A stretch of DNA of 64,000 bases from Taklimakanibacter sp021828105 (GTDB lineage: Bacteria > Pseudomonadota > Alphaproteobacteria > Rhizobiales > Aestuariivirgaceae): assembly GCA_021828105.1 (NCBI GenBank), contig JAKATG010000015.1, positions 124,001-188,000 of the forward strand, read 5' to 3'. The translations under genes and the position numbers were made by a program. A model generated the notes under the pieces. The model had not been told where the DNA came from and did no database searches. It worked only from the letters and a program-made list of their open reading frames with translations. Below are positions 7,801 to 16,702 of this stretch, in pieces; the stretch's first letter is position 1, and each line of letters opens with the position of its first letter.

Positions 7801-10425
7801 CTCGTGGCGGCGCACGCAGAGCGCTCCGATGGCCTCGTTCTTGCGGAGCAAGGGAACGGCGAGGATCGTTCGCTGGCCTTCCGAGGCGACCAGTTCATGG
7901 CTTACGGGAAACTCATCCGCGGCTTCGAGCAGATCATGGACATGCACCGGCACCCGATCGACAACGGCGCGACCGCTCACCAAGCCGCGCCCGACCGGCC
8001 AGGTTTCCGAAACCGTCGGCATTGATCCATGATGGGCCTTGAGCGAAAGTGTGTCGTCGACTTTCAGGACGACCATCGCATCGAAGGCCTCGCAGAGCCG
8101 TGCCGCACTTTCCGCAACGGTGTTGAGAACCGGCTGCACGTCCGTAGGCGATGCGGCGATGGCGCGCAGGATCGTGCCGGTCGCCATCTGCTGCTCCAGC
8201 GCTTCGGTCAGCTCGCGGTTGCGCGTTTTGACCTCTTCGAACAGACGGGTGTTTTCGATGGCGATCGCCGCCTGATCGGCGAACATGACGAGAAGGTCGA
8301 TCTGCTTCTGGCTGAATGGCCGTACTTCATGACGGCGCATCGCGATCACGCCGATGGCCTTGTCTTCGCGTAGCAGCGGTATGGCCAGCACGGTTCGACC
8401 ACCGCCGCGCTGCACCATTGCATAGCCGGTGGGGTATTCGTCTTTCTCCGCGATGATATCGTGCACGTGGATGGGCTTGCGGTCGGCATAGGCGCGCCCC
8501 GTAACCCAATCGCGATCGATCGGCCATTGGACGAAATTGAGCGGTATCGGACCATGATGCGCGCGTGTGATGAGCATGTTTCCTTCCGCGAGCAGGATCA
8601 CCACATCGTAGGCCTCGCATAGTCTTGCCGCGCTTTCGGCCACGGTGTTGAGAACCGGCTCGACATCCGTTGGCGAGGCGGCAATGGCGCGCAGAATCGT
8701 GCCGGTTGCCATTTGCTGCTCCAGCGCCTCCGTAAGCTCGCGGTTACGTGCCTGCAGCTCTTCGAACAGCCGGGCATTCTCGATGGCGATCGCCGCCTGA
8801 TCGGCGAATAGGGTGAAAAGGTCGATCTGCTTCTGGGTAAACGGACGCACTTCCCTGCGGCGCATGATCAGCACGCCAATGGCCTTGTCCTTACGCAGCA
8901 GCGGCACGGCGAGCATCGCGCGATACCCATGGCGCTTCGCCGTCGGGTAACCCAAGGGATACTCCTCCGTTTCCTGCATGAGATCATGCACATGGACGGG
9001 CTTGCGGTCGACATACGCCCGTCCCGTTACCCAATCGCGTCCAATCGGCCAGCGGGCGAAATCGATGGGTATCGGTCCGTAATGCGCGCTCTCGACGAGC
9101 GCATCGCCCTCACTGAGCAGGATTGCCGAGTCATACGCCTCGCAGAGCCGTGCAGCACTTTCCGTCACGGCGTTGAGAACCGGCCCAATATCCGTTGGCG
9201 AGGCGGCGATGGCTCTGAGGATCGCGCCGGTCGCGGTCTGCTGCTCGAGCGCCTCGGTCAGCTCGCGGTTGCGCGTCTGCAGTCCTTCGAACAACCGGGT
9301 ATTCTCGATGGCGATCACCGCCTGGTCGGCGAAGGTTGTTACCAGGTCGATCTGTCTGTCGGTGAAAGGCTCGACCTCCTGACGCGTGAGCCCCAGGACT
9401 CCGACAAGCTCGCCCGAGCGCACCAAGGGCACGCCCAACATCGACCGGTATTTGCCGGTCCGTGCATCGTCCTTGTAGCCGTAATCCGGGTCTTCAAGGG
9501 CATCGTCTATGACCGTGACGCGCATATTGAGTGCGGTTCGGGCAATCAGCGATTCCCGCCCAGGCTGGTAGACGCGTTCCCGCTGGATCTCGAGGAGCTC
9601 CGGGCTCAAGGCATATCCGGCAGCCCAGCGCAAATGAGTGCCGTCCGACGTGAATATTACCCCCAGATTGGCGCCGCACAGGCGAGTGGCCGACTCGGCC
9701 AACGTGTTCAGCACCGACTGCAGGTCGAAATTCGAACGGCTGATCGCCTTCAGGACTTCGGCCGTTGCCGTCTGCTGCTCAAGCGCCTCGGTAAGCTCGC
9801 GATTGCGTGTCTGAAGGTCCGCGAACAGCCGAGCATTCTCGATGGCGATCACCGCTTGGTCAGCAAAAGTCGTCACCAGCTCGACCTGTCTCTCGGTGAA
9901 GGGCTCGACGCGCTGATGCACGAGTGCCAGGACGCCGATGAGCTCGCCCGAGCGCAGCAGCGGAACGCCGAGCATCGTGCGGTAATTGCCGATCTTCGCA
10001 TACTCCTTGTAGGCATATTCCGGATCTGCAAGGGCATCGTCGATCACCGTGACACTCATATTGAGTGCGGTGCGGGCGACGAGCGACTGTCGCCCAGGCC
10101 GATAGGTCAGCTCACGTTGCGTCTCGAGAAATTCCGGACTGAAGGCGTAGCCTGCCGCCCAGCGCAGATAAGTGCCATCCCATCTGAAGATCTGTCCGAA
10201 ATTGGCGCCGCACAGACGGACGGCCGATTCGACCAGCGTGTTCAACACTGCCTGCAGGTCGAAATTCGACCGGCTGATGGCCTTGAGCACCCCGGCAGTC
10301 GCTGCCTGCTGCTGGCGTGCTTCGGCGAGCTCCTGGCTGAGCTGATCGACCTCGTCGCGCAGGCGGCTCAGCTCCCCGGGCACCTGTTTCCCGCCGGGCT
10401 TCGACTGAAGAGAGCTCGACTTCAC
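4834..10425 (-). CDS. Giant sensor histidine kinase with nine tandem GAF domains
   Basis: The protein has 1,863 residues. After a short coiled-coil start, nine GAF domains follow, each closing with an ADQAxIAIEN(A/T)RLF-type helix at residues near 195, 373, 548, 723, 898, 1075, 1253, 1431 and 1609. The helix runs into a heptad-like linker such as RNRELTEALEQQ. The kinase core has the H-box MSHELRTPLN (His1641), an N-box (NLAGNAVKF), DTGPGIA and GTGLGLAI, and ends without a receiver. No membrane segment is seen, so it should be cytoplasmic. GAF domains usually bind cyclic nucleotides, haem, bilins or other small ligands; the ligands here are unknown. Start GTG at 10425 has GGAGG nine bases upstream. 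Confidence 0.93.
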   Translation of the reverse strand: MKSSSLQSKPGGKQVPGELSRLRDEVDQLSQELAEARQQQAATAGVLKAISRSNFDLQAVLNTLVESAVRLCGANFGQIFRWDGTYLRWAAGYAFSPEFLETQRELTYRPGRQSLVARTALNMSVTVIDDALADPEYAYKEYAKIGNYRTMLGVPLLRSGELIGVLALVHQRVEPFTERQVELVTTFADQAVIAIENARLFADLQTRNRELTEALEQQTATAEVLKAISRSNFDLQSVLNTLAESATRLCGANLGVIFTSDGTHLRWAAGYALSPELLEIQRERVYQPGRESLIARTALNMRVTVIDDALEDPDYGYKDDARTGKYRSMLGVPLVRSGELVGVLGLTRQEVEPFTDRQIDLVTTFADQAVIAIENTRLFEGLQTRNRELTEALEQQTATGAILRAIAASPTDIGPVLNAVTESAARLCEAYDSAILLSEGDALVESAHYGPIPIDFARWPIGRDWVTGRAYVDRKPVHVHDLMQETEEYPLGYPTAKRHGYRAMLAVPLLRKDKAIGVLIMRRREVRPFTQKQIDLFTLFADQAAIAIENARLFEELQARNRELTEALEQQMATGTILRAIAASPTDVEPVLNTVAESAARLCEAYDVVILLAEGNMLITRAHHGPIPLNFVQWPIDRDWVTGRAYADRKPIHVHDIIAEKDEYPTGYAMVQRGGGRTVLAIPLLREDKAIGVIAMRRHEVRPFSQKQIDLLVMFADQAAIAIENTRLFEEVKTRNRELTEALEQQMATGTILRAIAASPTDVQPVLNTVAESAARLCEAFDAMVVLKVDDTLSLKAHHGSMPTVSETWPVGRGLVSGRAVVDRVPVHVHDLLEAADEFPVSHELVASEGQRTILAVPLLRKNEAIGALCVRRHEVRPFSQKQIDLLVLFADQAAIAIENARLFEELQTRNRELIQAIERQTATAEVLKAISRAAFDLPAVLRTLVASAARLCGASYGGIMLREGDMLRVRALYGGTAEDEADLQSRLAPIDRSRISGRVVISGHIEHIPDILADREYEAPLPSIWNTRALMGVPLLREATVEGVFFLGRPQPGTFTQYQSDLVQTFADQAVIAIENVRLFEEVKARTGELSESLQQQIATADVLKAISRSTFDLQAVLNTLVESAARLCAANIAQIFRWDGTCLRWAAGHALGPDYLEIQRERTYKLGRDSLVGRTGLEKRTTIIADVLEDPEYAYKDHAKIGQIRTLLGVPLLRSGELIGVIALAHQQVEPFTEKQIELVTTFADQAVIAIENARLFEEVQARTRELQETLDYQTAISEVLNVISRSPSDVQPVLDVILQTAVRLCDADGGTIARERNGQFFRSGQVGFSPEFMELMKREPVELSRGTATGRTLVDGKVVHIRDAATDPEYTWTEALKLGELHTLLGVPLLRDKVTIGVIALIRRTVRPFTEKQIELVTTFADQAVIAIENARLFEEVQARTSDLARSVGELKALGEVSQSVNSTLDLNTVLETIVAKAVQLSGTDAGAIYVYSRQVDRFRLKATYGMSAELIKAISGQALRLNDAGMGEAARSRRPVQAEDLSANLPSPTHKIVLDAGFRSLLIVPLLRPNKVVGALVVRRRAPGRFSDSTVRLMETFAAQSVLAIQNARLFSEIEEKGHQLEIASRHKSQFLANMSHELRTPLNSVLGFTEMLADGLYGELPEKAKATLGRVQANGRHLLGLINDVLDLSKIEAGQLTLTLEDYAIGQIVKTVAATTEPLARAKGLKLTATVADGLPLGRGDERRLHQVLLNLAGNAVKFTETGSIEIAADARDGSFEILVRDTGPGIALEHQTRIFEEFQQIDDSNTRQKGGTGLGLAISKRIVEMHGGSISIESMPGAGSTFRVKIPVRAGEGMAAA
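5599..10300 (-). repeat. Tandem array of GAF-coding units, period 525-534 bp
   Basis: The same stretch coding for the end of each GAF domain (complement of CTCGATGGCGATCACCGCC-like sequence) recurs at 5599, 6133, 6667, 7201, 7732, 8257, 8782, 9307 and 9841. The spacings are 534, 534, 534, 531, 525, 525, 525 and 534 bp, all multiples of three. Units 3-5 (175 residues each) resemble each other closely. Units 1, 2 and 7 form a second subtype with a WDGT(Y/C)LRWAAG-like start. This is coding repetition from in-frame duplication, not a mobile or CRISPR-type repeat. Confidence 0.9.
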
Positions 10426-10498
10426 GCCGGAATACCTCCGGTCAGACGAACGCCCCGTACGGCAGCTTACGCCAGGATATTTCGGGTGTCGATGAGGC

Positions 10499-11341
10499 CT
10501 AGACCGCGATATTGTCGATGAGCCGCGTCGTGCCGAGCCAGACCGCGGCGAGGAGCCTCATCGGTTCGTCCGCCTCGCGCGGCAAGGCCAGCGTTTCGGC
10601 ATTGCGCGCCGCGACATAATCGACCCGGAAGCCGCGCGTCGTCAGAGCCCGCCTGGCCGCCGCCGTGGCCCGCGTGGGCTTCTGGCCGGCTTTGATCTTG
10701 ACCGCCGCCTGGGTCAATATCCGGTGGAGGGACGCCGCCTGGTGGTGCTCAGCCTTGCTCAGATAGGCGTTGCGCGACGAGAGGGCGAGACCGCTTTCTT
10801 CACGCACCGTCGGCACGCCGATGACCTCGATCGGCAAATCGAGATCGCGCGCCATGCGTCTCACAACCAGGAGCTGCTGATAATCCTTCTCGCCGAACAT
10901 GGCGAATTGGGCTTCCGACTGGGTGAAGAGCTTGGCGACGACGGTCGCGACACCGTCGAAGAAATGCGGCCTGAACTTGTCCTCGAGCCCGGCCTTGGCG
11001 GGACCCGCCATGACGATGCTGGTGGCGAAGCCAGGCGGATAGACTTCGTTCGGCTGAGGCGCGAAGACAAGATGGGCGCCCGCTTCCTCGAGCTGGGCGA
11101 CATCCGCGGCTTCGGTGCGTGGATAGCGCCCGAGATCCTCTTGCGGTCCGAACTGCTTCGGATTGACGAAAATCGTGGTGACGACCCGGTCGGCGCGCTT
11201 GAGGCCTTCCTGCACCAGCGTGAGATGGCCCCGATGCAGGGCGCCCATGGTCGGCACGACGGCGCTGACGAGCCCCTGTGCGCGCCAGGACGCCGTCTCC
11301 CGGCGCAGGTCTAGAATGTTACGGACGATCTTCAGAGTCAT
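10499..11341 (-). CDS. panC: Pantothenate synthetase
   Basis: This 280-residue enzyme condenses pantoate with beta-alanine using ATP, the last step of pantothenate synthesis in the cytoplasm. Nucleotidyltransferase motifs are intact: PTMGALHRGH near residue 30 (the HxGH motif), FVNPKQFGP, FGEKDYQQL near 148, and SSRNAYL near 187. Length fits the family. The neighbours do not include panB, so the pathway is split. The start is close to the divergent putA gene, leaving a short shared control region. Confidence 0.95.
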   Translation of the reverse strand: MTLKIVRNILDLRRETASWRAQGLVSAVVPTMGALHRGHLTLVQEGLKRADRVVTTIFVNPKQFGPQEDLGRYPRTEAADVAQLEEAGAHLVFAPQPNEVYPPGFATSIVMAGPAKAGLEDKFRPHFFDGVATVVAKLFTQSEAQFAMFGEKDYQQLLVVRRMARDLDLPIEVIGVPTVREESGLALSSRNAYLSKAEHHQAASLHRILTQAAVKIKAGQKPTRATAAARRALTTRGFRVDYVAARNAETLALPREADEPMRLLAAVWLGTTRLIDNIAV

Positions 11342-11398
11342 TTCGGATTTGCGAAAGAGGTGCTAACCAGTGGCGCCCTTTCAACCATATCCAGCGTC

Positions 11399-14300
11399 AT
11401 GACCATATCTCCAGCCCTTCCCAGCCGTGCCCCGATCTCGAAACTTCTCTTTGCGGACGAAGCCTCCGTCGTCAAGTCGCTCTACGCCGATGCCCAATTG
11501 TCGCCTGAGCAGTCGCGGCAGGTCGCCGAGCTCGCCCGCCAGCTGGTCGCGGCGGTGCGCGCCGGGCGCCGGCAGCAAGGCGGGGTCGATGCCTTCATGC
11601 AGGAATATTCGCTCTCCTCCGAAGAGGGCGTGGTGCTGATGTGCCTTGCCGAGGCACTGTTGCGCATTCCCGACGGCGAGACGGCCGACAAGCTCATCGC
11701 CGACAAGATCGGCGGCAAGCAGTGGGAGCGCCATATCGGCCAGTCGGAATCGCTCTTCGTCAATGCTTCCGCCTGGGGCCTCATGCTTACCGGCCGCTTC
11801 GTCGAGCTCGGCCGCGGCACCACCACCGATGCCGGCAGCTATCTCAAGCGCCTCGTGTCGCGTTCGGGCGAGCCTTTCATCCGCAATGCCATGAAGCACG
11901 CGATGCGCATCATGGGCAAGCAGTTCGTGCTCGGCCGCACCATCGAGGAGGCGCTCGATATCGCGAAGCCCCTCGAAGCCCAGAACTACCGTTTCTCCTT
12001 CGACATGCTGGGCGAGGCTGCCTTCACGGCCGAGGATGCGCGCCGCTATCTCAAGGCCTATGAGAACGCGCTTGCCGTCGTGGGTCAGCGCGCGGGCTCG
12101 GGCGGCGCCGACGGCATCTTCGGCAAGCCGTCGATATCGGTGAAGCTCTCCGCACTCCATCCGCGCTATGAGGAGAAGCAGGAAGCCCGCACCATGACGG
12201 AGCTTCTGCCGCGCGTCATCGATCTCGCCCGCCAGGCCAAGGCGCTCGATCTCGGCCTCACCATCGATGCGGAAGAGGTCAACCGGCTCGATCTGTCGCT
12301 CGAGCTCTTCGGCAGGCTCGCGCATGAGCCCGCACTCAAGGGCTGGAACGGCCTCGGTCTCGCCGTCCAGGCCTATGGCAAGCGCGCCAAGCCGGTGCTG
12401 CAATGGCTCGCCGATCTTGCGAGCCAGACGGGCCGCAAGCTTCCCGTCCGCCTGGTCAAGGGCGCCTATTGGGACACCGAGATCAAACGCGCCCAGGAAG
12501 CGGGCCTCGAGAACTATTCGCTCTTCACCCGCAAGGTGTCGACCGATGTGAGCTATCTCGCTTGCGCCAAATATCTCCTGTCGCGCCGCGACGTCTTCTA
12601 TCCGCAATTCGCCACCCACAACGCGCATTCGCTCGCCGCCGTCGCAGTAATGGCGGGCGATGACCGCTCGTATGAATTCCAGCGCCTCCACGGCATGGGC
12701 CAGGCGCTTTATGAGGAAGTGGCGCGGATCCCCAGGATGCGCCAGCCCTGCCGCATCTATGCGCCGGTCGGCAGCCATGAAGACCTGCTCGCTTACCTGG
12801 TGCGCCGGCTGCTCGAGAACGGCGCCAACACCTCCTTCGTCAACCGGCTGGCCGACGACGAGGCGCCGATCGGCGAGATCATCGCCGATCCGGTCGAGCA
12901 GGTTCAGGGCCTCAATTCCATCCCCCATCCGCGCATCCCCTTGCCGCGCGACATCTTCGCGCCACGCGTCAACTCCAAAGGCTATGCGATGTGGGACGAC
13001 GCGACGCGCGAAACCATGCTCGCGGGGATCGGTAAGGTGCTGGCGAAGCCGGTGAAGGCCGAGGCCCTGGTCAGCGGAAAAGCGGCCAAGGGCGGCGCGG
13101 TCCGTGCGATCACCTCGCCGCATGACCGCAGCGTCACCGTCGGCGAGGTGGTGGAAGCAGACGACAAGGCAATCGCCCAGGCTCTCATCGACGCGGCCAA
13201 GGCGAATGCGGCCTGGGATCTGAAAGGCGGCGCCGCGCGCGCCACTATTTTGGAGAAGGCAGCCGATCTCTATGAAGCGAATACCGCGCGCTTCATGGCG
13301 CTGCTCATTCGCGAAGCCGGCAAGACGCTCGACAATGCGCAGGCCGATCTGCGCGAGGCGGTCGACTTCCTGCGCTATTACGCCGAGCGCGCCCGCAAGG
13401 AATTTGAGGCCCCGCAGCGTCTTCCAGGGCCGACCGGCGAATTGAACGAGATCGCGCTCCATGGCCGCGGCGTCTTCGCCTGCATCAGCCCGTGGAATTT
13501 CCCGCTCGCCATCTTCACCGGCCAGGTCGCGGCGGGCCTCGCTTCCGGCAATGCGGTCATCGCCAAGCCGGCCGAGCAGACGCCGCTCATCGCCTTCGAA
13601 GGCGTGAAGCTTCTGCATGAGGCGGGCGTCCCGCCCGACGTACTGCATTATCTGCCGGGCGATGGCGCCCGCATCGGCAAGATCCTGCTCGCCCATCCCG
13701 CTCTTTCCGGCGTCGCCTTCACCGGCTCGAACGAGACGGCGGCCATCATCAACCGCGCCATCGCCGCCCGTGACGGCGCCATCCTGCCGCTCATCGCCGA
13801 GACCGGCGGCATGAATGCGATGATCGTCGATTCGTCGGCCTTGCCCGAGCAGGCGGTGCGCGACGTGCTCGCTTCGGCTTTCGACAGCGCCGGCCAGCGC
13901 TGCTCGGCAGCACGCCTTCTGTTCGTTCAGGAAGACGTCGCCGGCCGGCTCATCCCGATGCTGGAAGGCGCCATGGCCGAGCTCACCATCGGCGATCCCT
14001 TGGATTACGCGACCGATGTCGGCCCGGTGATCGACGAAGACGCGCGCCGGATGCTCAACGAGCACAAAGCGCGCATGGCGAAGGAAGCCAGAACCATTCT
14101 CGACATGCAGCTGCCGTCGCAGACCAAGGCGGGGACCTTCGTTTCGCCGGCCGCCTATGAGATCCCGTCCATCTCGCTCCTCAAGCGCGAGGTCTTCGGT
14201 CCCATCCTGCATGTGGTGCGCTTCGCCGGCGACCGCTTGGGCGAGGTCTGCGATGCCATCAATTCGACCGGCTTCGGACTTACCCTTGGTCTTCATACGC

Positions 14301-14557
14301 GTATCGAGACGACGGTCGATGAGGTGCGCGCCCGTGTAAGGGTCGGCAACATGTATGTGAACCGCAACCAGATCGGCGCGGTGGTCGGCGTCCAGCCCTT
14401 CGGCGGCGAGGGACTCTCCGGCACCGGCCCCAAGGCGGGCGGACCGCATTATCTCCACCGCTTCGCCACCGAGCGTGTCTGCTCGATCGACACCACGGCT
14501 TCCGGCGGCAATGCCGCGCTGATGAGCATGGGTAGCGGCGAGCGGGGTCATGAGTGA
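11399..14557 (+). CDS. putA: Bifunctional proline dehydrogenase / P5C dehydrogenase
   Basis: PutA oxidises proline to glutamate in two steps. The N-terminal FAD-dependent proline dehydrogenase barrel is shown by RLVKGAYWD near residue 351 and a preceding SVKLSALHPRY. The aldehyde dehydrogenase half has ISPWNFPLAIFTG, the general-base Glu in AETGG (near 801) and the catalytic Cys835 in SAGQRCSAARL. ATG 11399 gives 1,052 residues. A GTG at 11360 would add 13 residues but has its purine-rich stretch too close. There is no N-terminal ribbon-helix-helix domain, so it is not an autorepressor of the enterobacterial type. It overlaps the next gene by eight bases. Confidence 0.95.
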   Translation: MTISPALPSRAPISKLLFADEASVVKSLYADAQLSPEQSRQVAELARQLVAAVRAGRRQQGGVDAFMQEYSLSSEEGVVLMCLAEALLRIPDGETADKLIADKIGGKQWERHIGQSESLFVNASAWGLMLTGRFVELGRGTTTDAGSYLKRLVSRSGEPFIRNAMKHAMRIMGKQFVLGRTIEEALDIAKPLEAQNYRFSFDMLGEAAFTAEDARRYLKAYENALAVVGQRAGSGGADGIFGKPSISVKLSALHPRYEEKQEARTMTELLPRVIDLARQAKALDLGLTIDAEEVNRLDLSLELFGRLAHEPALKGWNGLGLAVQAYGKRAKPVLQWLADLASQTGRKLPVRLVKGAYWDTEIKRAQEAGLENYSLFTRKVSTDVSYLACAKYLLSRRDVFYPQFATHNAHSLAAVAVMAGDDRSYEFQRLHGMGQALYEEVARIPRMRQPCRIYAPVGSHEDLLAYLVRRLLENGANTSFVNRLADDEAPIGEIIADPVEQVQGLNSIPHPRIPLPRDIFAPRVNSKGYAMWDDATRETMLAGIGKVLAKPVKAEALVSGKAAKGGAVRAITSPHDRSVTVGEVVEADDKAIAQALIDAAKANAAWDLKGGAARATILEKAADLYEANTARFMALLIREAGKTLDNAQADLREAVDFLRYYAERARKEFEAPQRLPGPTGELNEIALHGRGVFACISPWNFPLAIFTGQVAAGLASGNAVIAKPAEQTPLIAFEGVKLLHEAGVPPDVLHYLPGDGARIGKILLAHPALSGVAFTGSNETAAIINRAIAARDGAILPLIAETGGMNAMIVDSSALPEQAVRDVLASAFDSAGQRCSAARLLFVQEDVAGRLIPMLEGAMAELTIGDPLDYATDVGPVIDEDARRMLNEHKARMAKEARTILDMQLPSQTKAGTFVSPAAYEIPSISLLKREVFGPILHVVRFAGDRLGEVCDAINSTGFGLTLGLHTRIETTVDEVRARVRVGNMYVNRNQIGAVVGVQPFGGEGLSGTGPKAGGPHYLHRFATERVCSIDTTASGGNAALMSMGSGERGHE

Positions 14558-15815
14558 GCTCGATTGCGATGTCGTCGTCATAGGGGCAGGGCTCGCCGGC
14601 GCCGCTGCGTCTTCCATCTGTTCCGAACACGGACTTTCGACGGTCGTCCTCGAGGCACGGGACCGGACCGGCGGGCGGGGCTTCACGCGCCGCTTCAAGG
14701 ACCGTGAGGACCAGCTCGAATTCGGCGGCTCCTGGATCGCGCCTTGGCACGACCGTATCCGCCACTATGCCGACAAGACCCAAATCACGCTGCGGCCGAC
14801 CCATCCGGTCGACGAGCATCGCCGGCACGACGGCAAGGCGCTGCGCAGCGGCATGCCGGCAGCAGATTTGGCGCTGCAAGCGGTGAAGGAGCATGCGCTC
14901 CTCTACAAGGCCGGGAAGCCCTCGCCGTGGAAAGCGCCCCTGACGCTCAACCAATATCTCGATCATATCGCTGCGAGCCCCGAGGCCCGCATGCATGTGC
15001 TCGCCTGGTGGACGATCTCCGGCAATGGCGATCCGGACCGCATTTCGGCGGGCGAATTCCTGTCGAGCTGCGCCTATGGCGACGGCGCGCCCGAAAGCAT
15101 GATGACGGCGCTGCGCCACACGCTCGTTCCGGGCGTCGGCATGCTGGCCGAACGCATGATTGCATCATCGAGCGCGCGCCTCGAATTGAATGCGCCGGTC
15201 AGCGCCGTGAACCAGGATGCCAAGGGCGTGAGCGTCACCTGCGTGAACGGCAAGACGGTCAAAGCACGCGCCGCCATTTGCGCCATCCCGTTGAACGCGC
15301 TGCGGCCAGTGGCGTTCACCCCGGCACTTTCGGCGAGGAAGCGCGAGGCCGCGGCGGTCGGCCATGGCGGCCGCTCACTGAAACTCTGGCTCAAAGTCGT
15401 GGGCGTCAGCCCCGGCATCCTGGCGAGCGGCGGACCTGGCGGCCTGCGCTGGCTCTTCTCGGAGCGCCTGAGCGCCGATGGCGCGACGCTGATCGTCGGC
15501 TTCGCCCTTGCCGACGGAACACTCGATCCCAACGACCGGGCTTCCGTCGCGGCGTCGCTGGCGCGGTTCTTTCCCGAAGCAAAGCTCATCGCCTGGGATT
15601 GGCATGATTGGCTGGGCGATCCCTATGCCAAGGGCACCTGGGTCGCCTTGCCGGCGGACGCGACCTGGATCGGTGATCCGGAGGTCTGGGGCAGGGAAGG
15701 GCGCATTGCCTTCGCGACCTCGGATTTCGCGGAAGTCTCCGCCGGCTGGTTCGAGGGCGCCATCCGCTCGGGCGAGGCCGCGGCACTCACCATCCTGAAG
15801 GCTCTCTGCGCCTGA
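14550..15815 (+). CDS. FAD-dependent amine oxidase family protein
   Basis: The protein has 421 residues. Its N-terminus is a Rossmann FAD-binding motif (VVVIGAGLAGAAAS) followed by E-A-R-D-R-TGGR, the signature of flavin monoamine oxidases, and a C-terminal segment GRIAFATSDF-like that completes the FAD site. It would oxidise an amine to an imine with peroxide release, substrate unknown. The start lies inside the end of putA (eight-base overlap), so the two are translationally coupled and it may act on a related amine or imino acid. Confidence 0.85.
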   Translation: MSELDCDVVVIGAGLAGAAASSICSEHGLSTVVLEARDRTGGRGFTRRFKDREDQLEFGGSWIAPWHDRIRHYADKTQITLRPTHPVDEHRRHDGKALRSGMPAADLALQAVKEHALLYKAGKPSPWKAPLTLNQYLDHIAASPEARMHVLAWWTISGNGDPDRISAGEFLSSCAYGDGAPESMMTALRHTLVPGVGMLAERMIASSSARLELNAPVSAVNQDAKGVSVTCVNGKTVKARAAICAIPLNALRPVAFTPALSARKREAAAVGHGGRSLKLWLKVVGVSPGILASGGPGGLRWLFSERLSADGATLIVGFALADGTLDPNDRASVAASLARFFPEAKLIAWDWHDWLGDPYAKGTWVALPADATWIGDPEVWGREGRIAFATSDFAEVSAGWFEGAIRSGEAAALTILKALCA

Positions 15816-15990
15816 ATCCAAAGAGCTTTTCTCGCTGCGCATCTTTCCTCGCAATCGCGGACGGAAAGTCAAGCATCGCAGACGTCCGATCATTCATCGA
15901 CGCCCGCACTCGGCATAACAACACGCCGCCTGACGTATCAACGCGGAGGGCTAACCAGAGGGCGGAATACAGAAAGAAATGGAGCTTCAC

Positions 15991-16494
15991 ATGAAGATGT
16001 TGAGATGGACCAGTGTCCTCGCGTCCTTGCTGGCCGTGACGACGGGACAGGCCTTGGCGGCGAACAGTGCTAACCCGCTGGTGGAAGAGGTGCGCAATGC
16101 CAATGCCCGCTTCAAGGACGTGTCCGTCGCTATGGCCGAGGGCTATAAGCCGATCGCTTGCGCCAGCGGCGTCGAGGGCGGATCGATGGGCATTCACTAT
16201 GTCAATGAAAGCATGCTCAAGGACGATGCCATCGATCTCGCGCATCCCGAAGCGGTGATGTACGAGCCGTCGGCCGGCGGCAAGCTTACCCTGATCGGGG
16301 TCGAATACATCACCTCCAAGGGACCGGCGGAGCTCAACGGCCATTTGTTCAGCTTCCACACCGCGCCCAACCGCTACGGCCTCGGCCCCTTCTACGAGCT
16401 TCACGTATGGGCCTGGAAGAAGAACCGGTCGGGAGCGTTCGCGGACATGAACCCGGATGTGTCCTGCGATGCTGTGGCGACGCCGGCCAAGTGA
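15991..16494 (+). CDS. Secreted protein of unknown function
   Basis: The ATG at 15991 is chosen over the one at 15979 because GGAG lies six bases before it. The result is 167 residues starting MKMLRWTS, with a Sec signal peptide cleaved after about GQALA. The mature part has GYKPIACASG, GGSMGIHYVN, LIGVEYI and FYELHVWAWKKN blocks, and ends with a second Cys (DVSCDAV), so a disulfide between the two Cys is plausible. I recognise it as a recurring exported family in proteobacteria but know no function. It is probably monocistronic. Confidence 0.75.
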   Translation: MKMLRWTSVLASLLAVTTGQALAANSANPLVEEVRNANARFKDVSVAMAEGYKPIACASGVEGGSMGIHYVNESMLKDDAIDLAHPEAVMYEPSAGGKLTLIGVEYITSKGPAELNGHLFSFHTAPNRYGLGPFYELHVWAWKKNRSGAFADMNPDVSCDAVATPAK

Positions 16495-16540
16495 CCTAGC
16501 CAGTATTTCGCCGGTTCAAAGAGAGACCTCTCCATCATTT

Positions 16541-16702
16541 CCCTTCTCCCGTTGCGAAGCAATGGGAGAAGGTGCGCGAAGCGCGGATGAGGGCTCTTTC
16601 GCGCAGCGTGCTTTGACCTCAACGAGCATTCCTCGCTGAGACAAAGAGCCCTCACCCGGCCTTCGGCCACCCTCTCCCATTGCTCCGCAACGGGAGAGGG
16701 GG
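16541..16702. repeat. Large palindromic intergenic repeat element
   Basis: Left arm 16541-16600 and right arm 16642-16702 are inverted copies (CCCTTCTCCCGTTGC ... GCAACGGGAGAGGG, and GAGGGCTCTTT ... AAAGAGCCCTC). The left arm itself folds, with TTCTCCC-GTTGC facing GCAAT-GGGAGAA. This layout is typical of the interspersed palindromes of rhizobial genomes. It fills most of the gap between the secreted protein and the VWA gene and could act on transcript ends. Confidence 0.85.

Noticed and set aside
5599..10300. Regular 525-534 bp periodicity as a CRISPR or mobile array
   Set aside because: The units are protein-coding GAF domains in one open frame; there are no spacers and no short exact repeats.
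8929..10521. Plus-strand frames of 400-530 codons opposite the GAF kinase
   Set aside because: They are repeated antisense shadows of the GAF units and have no ribosome site or domain pattern.
11381..14698. Minus-strand open frame of about 1,105 codons opposite putA
   Set aside because: It is antisense to a complete putA gene with all catalytic motifs, lacks recognisable domains, and is explained by high GC codon use.
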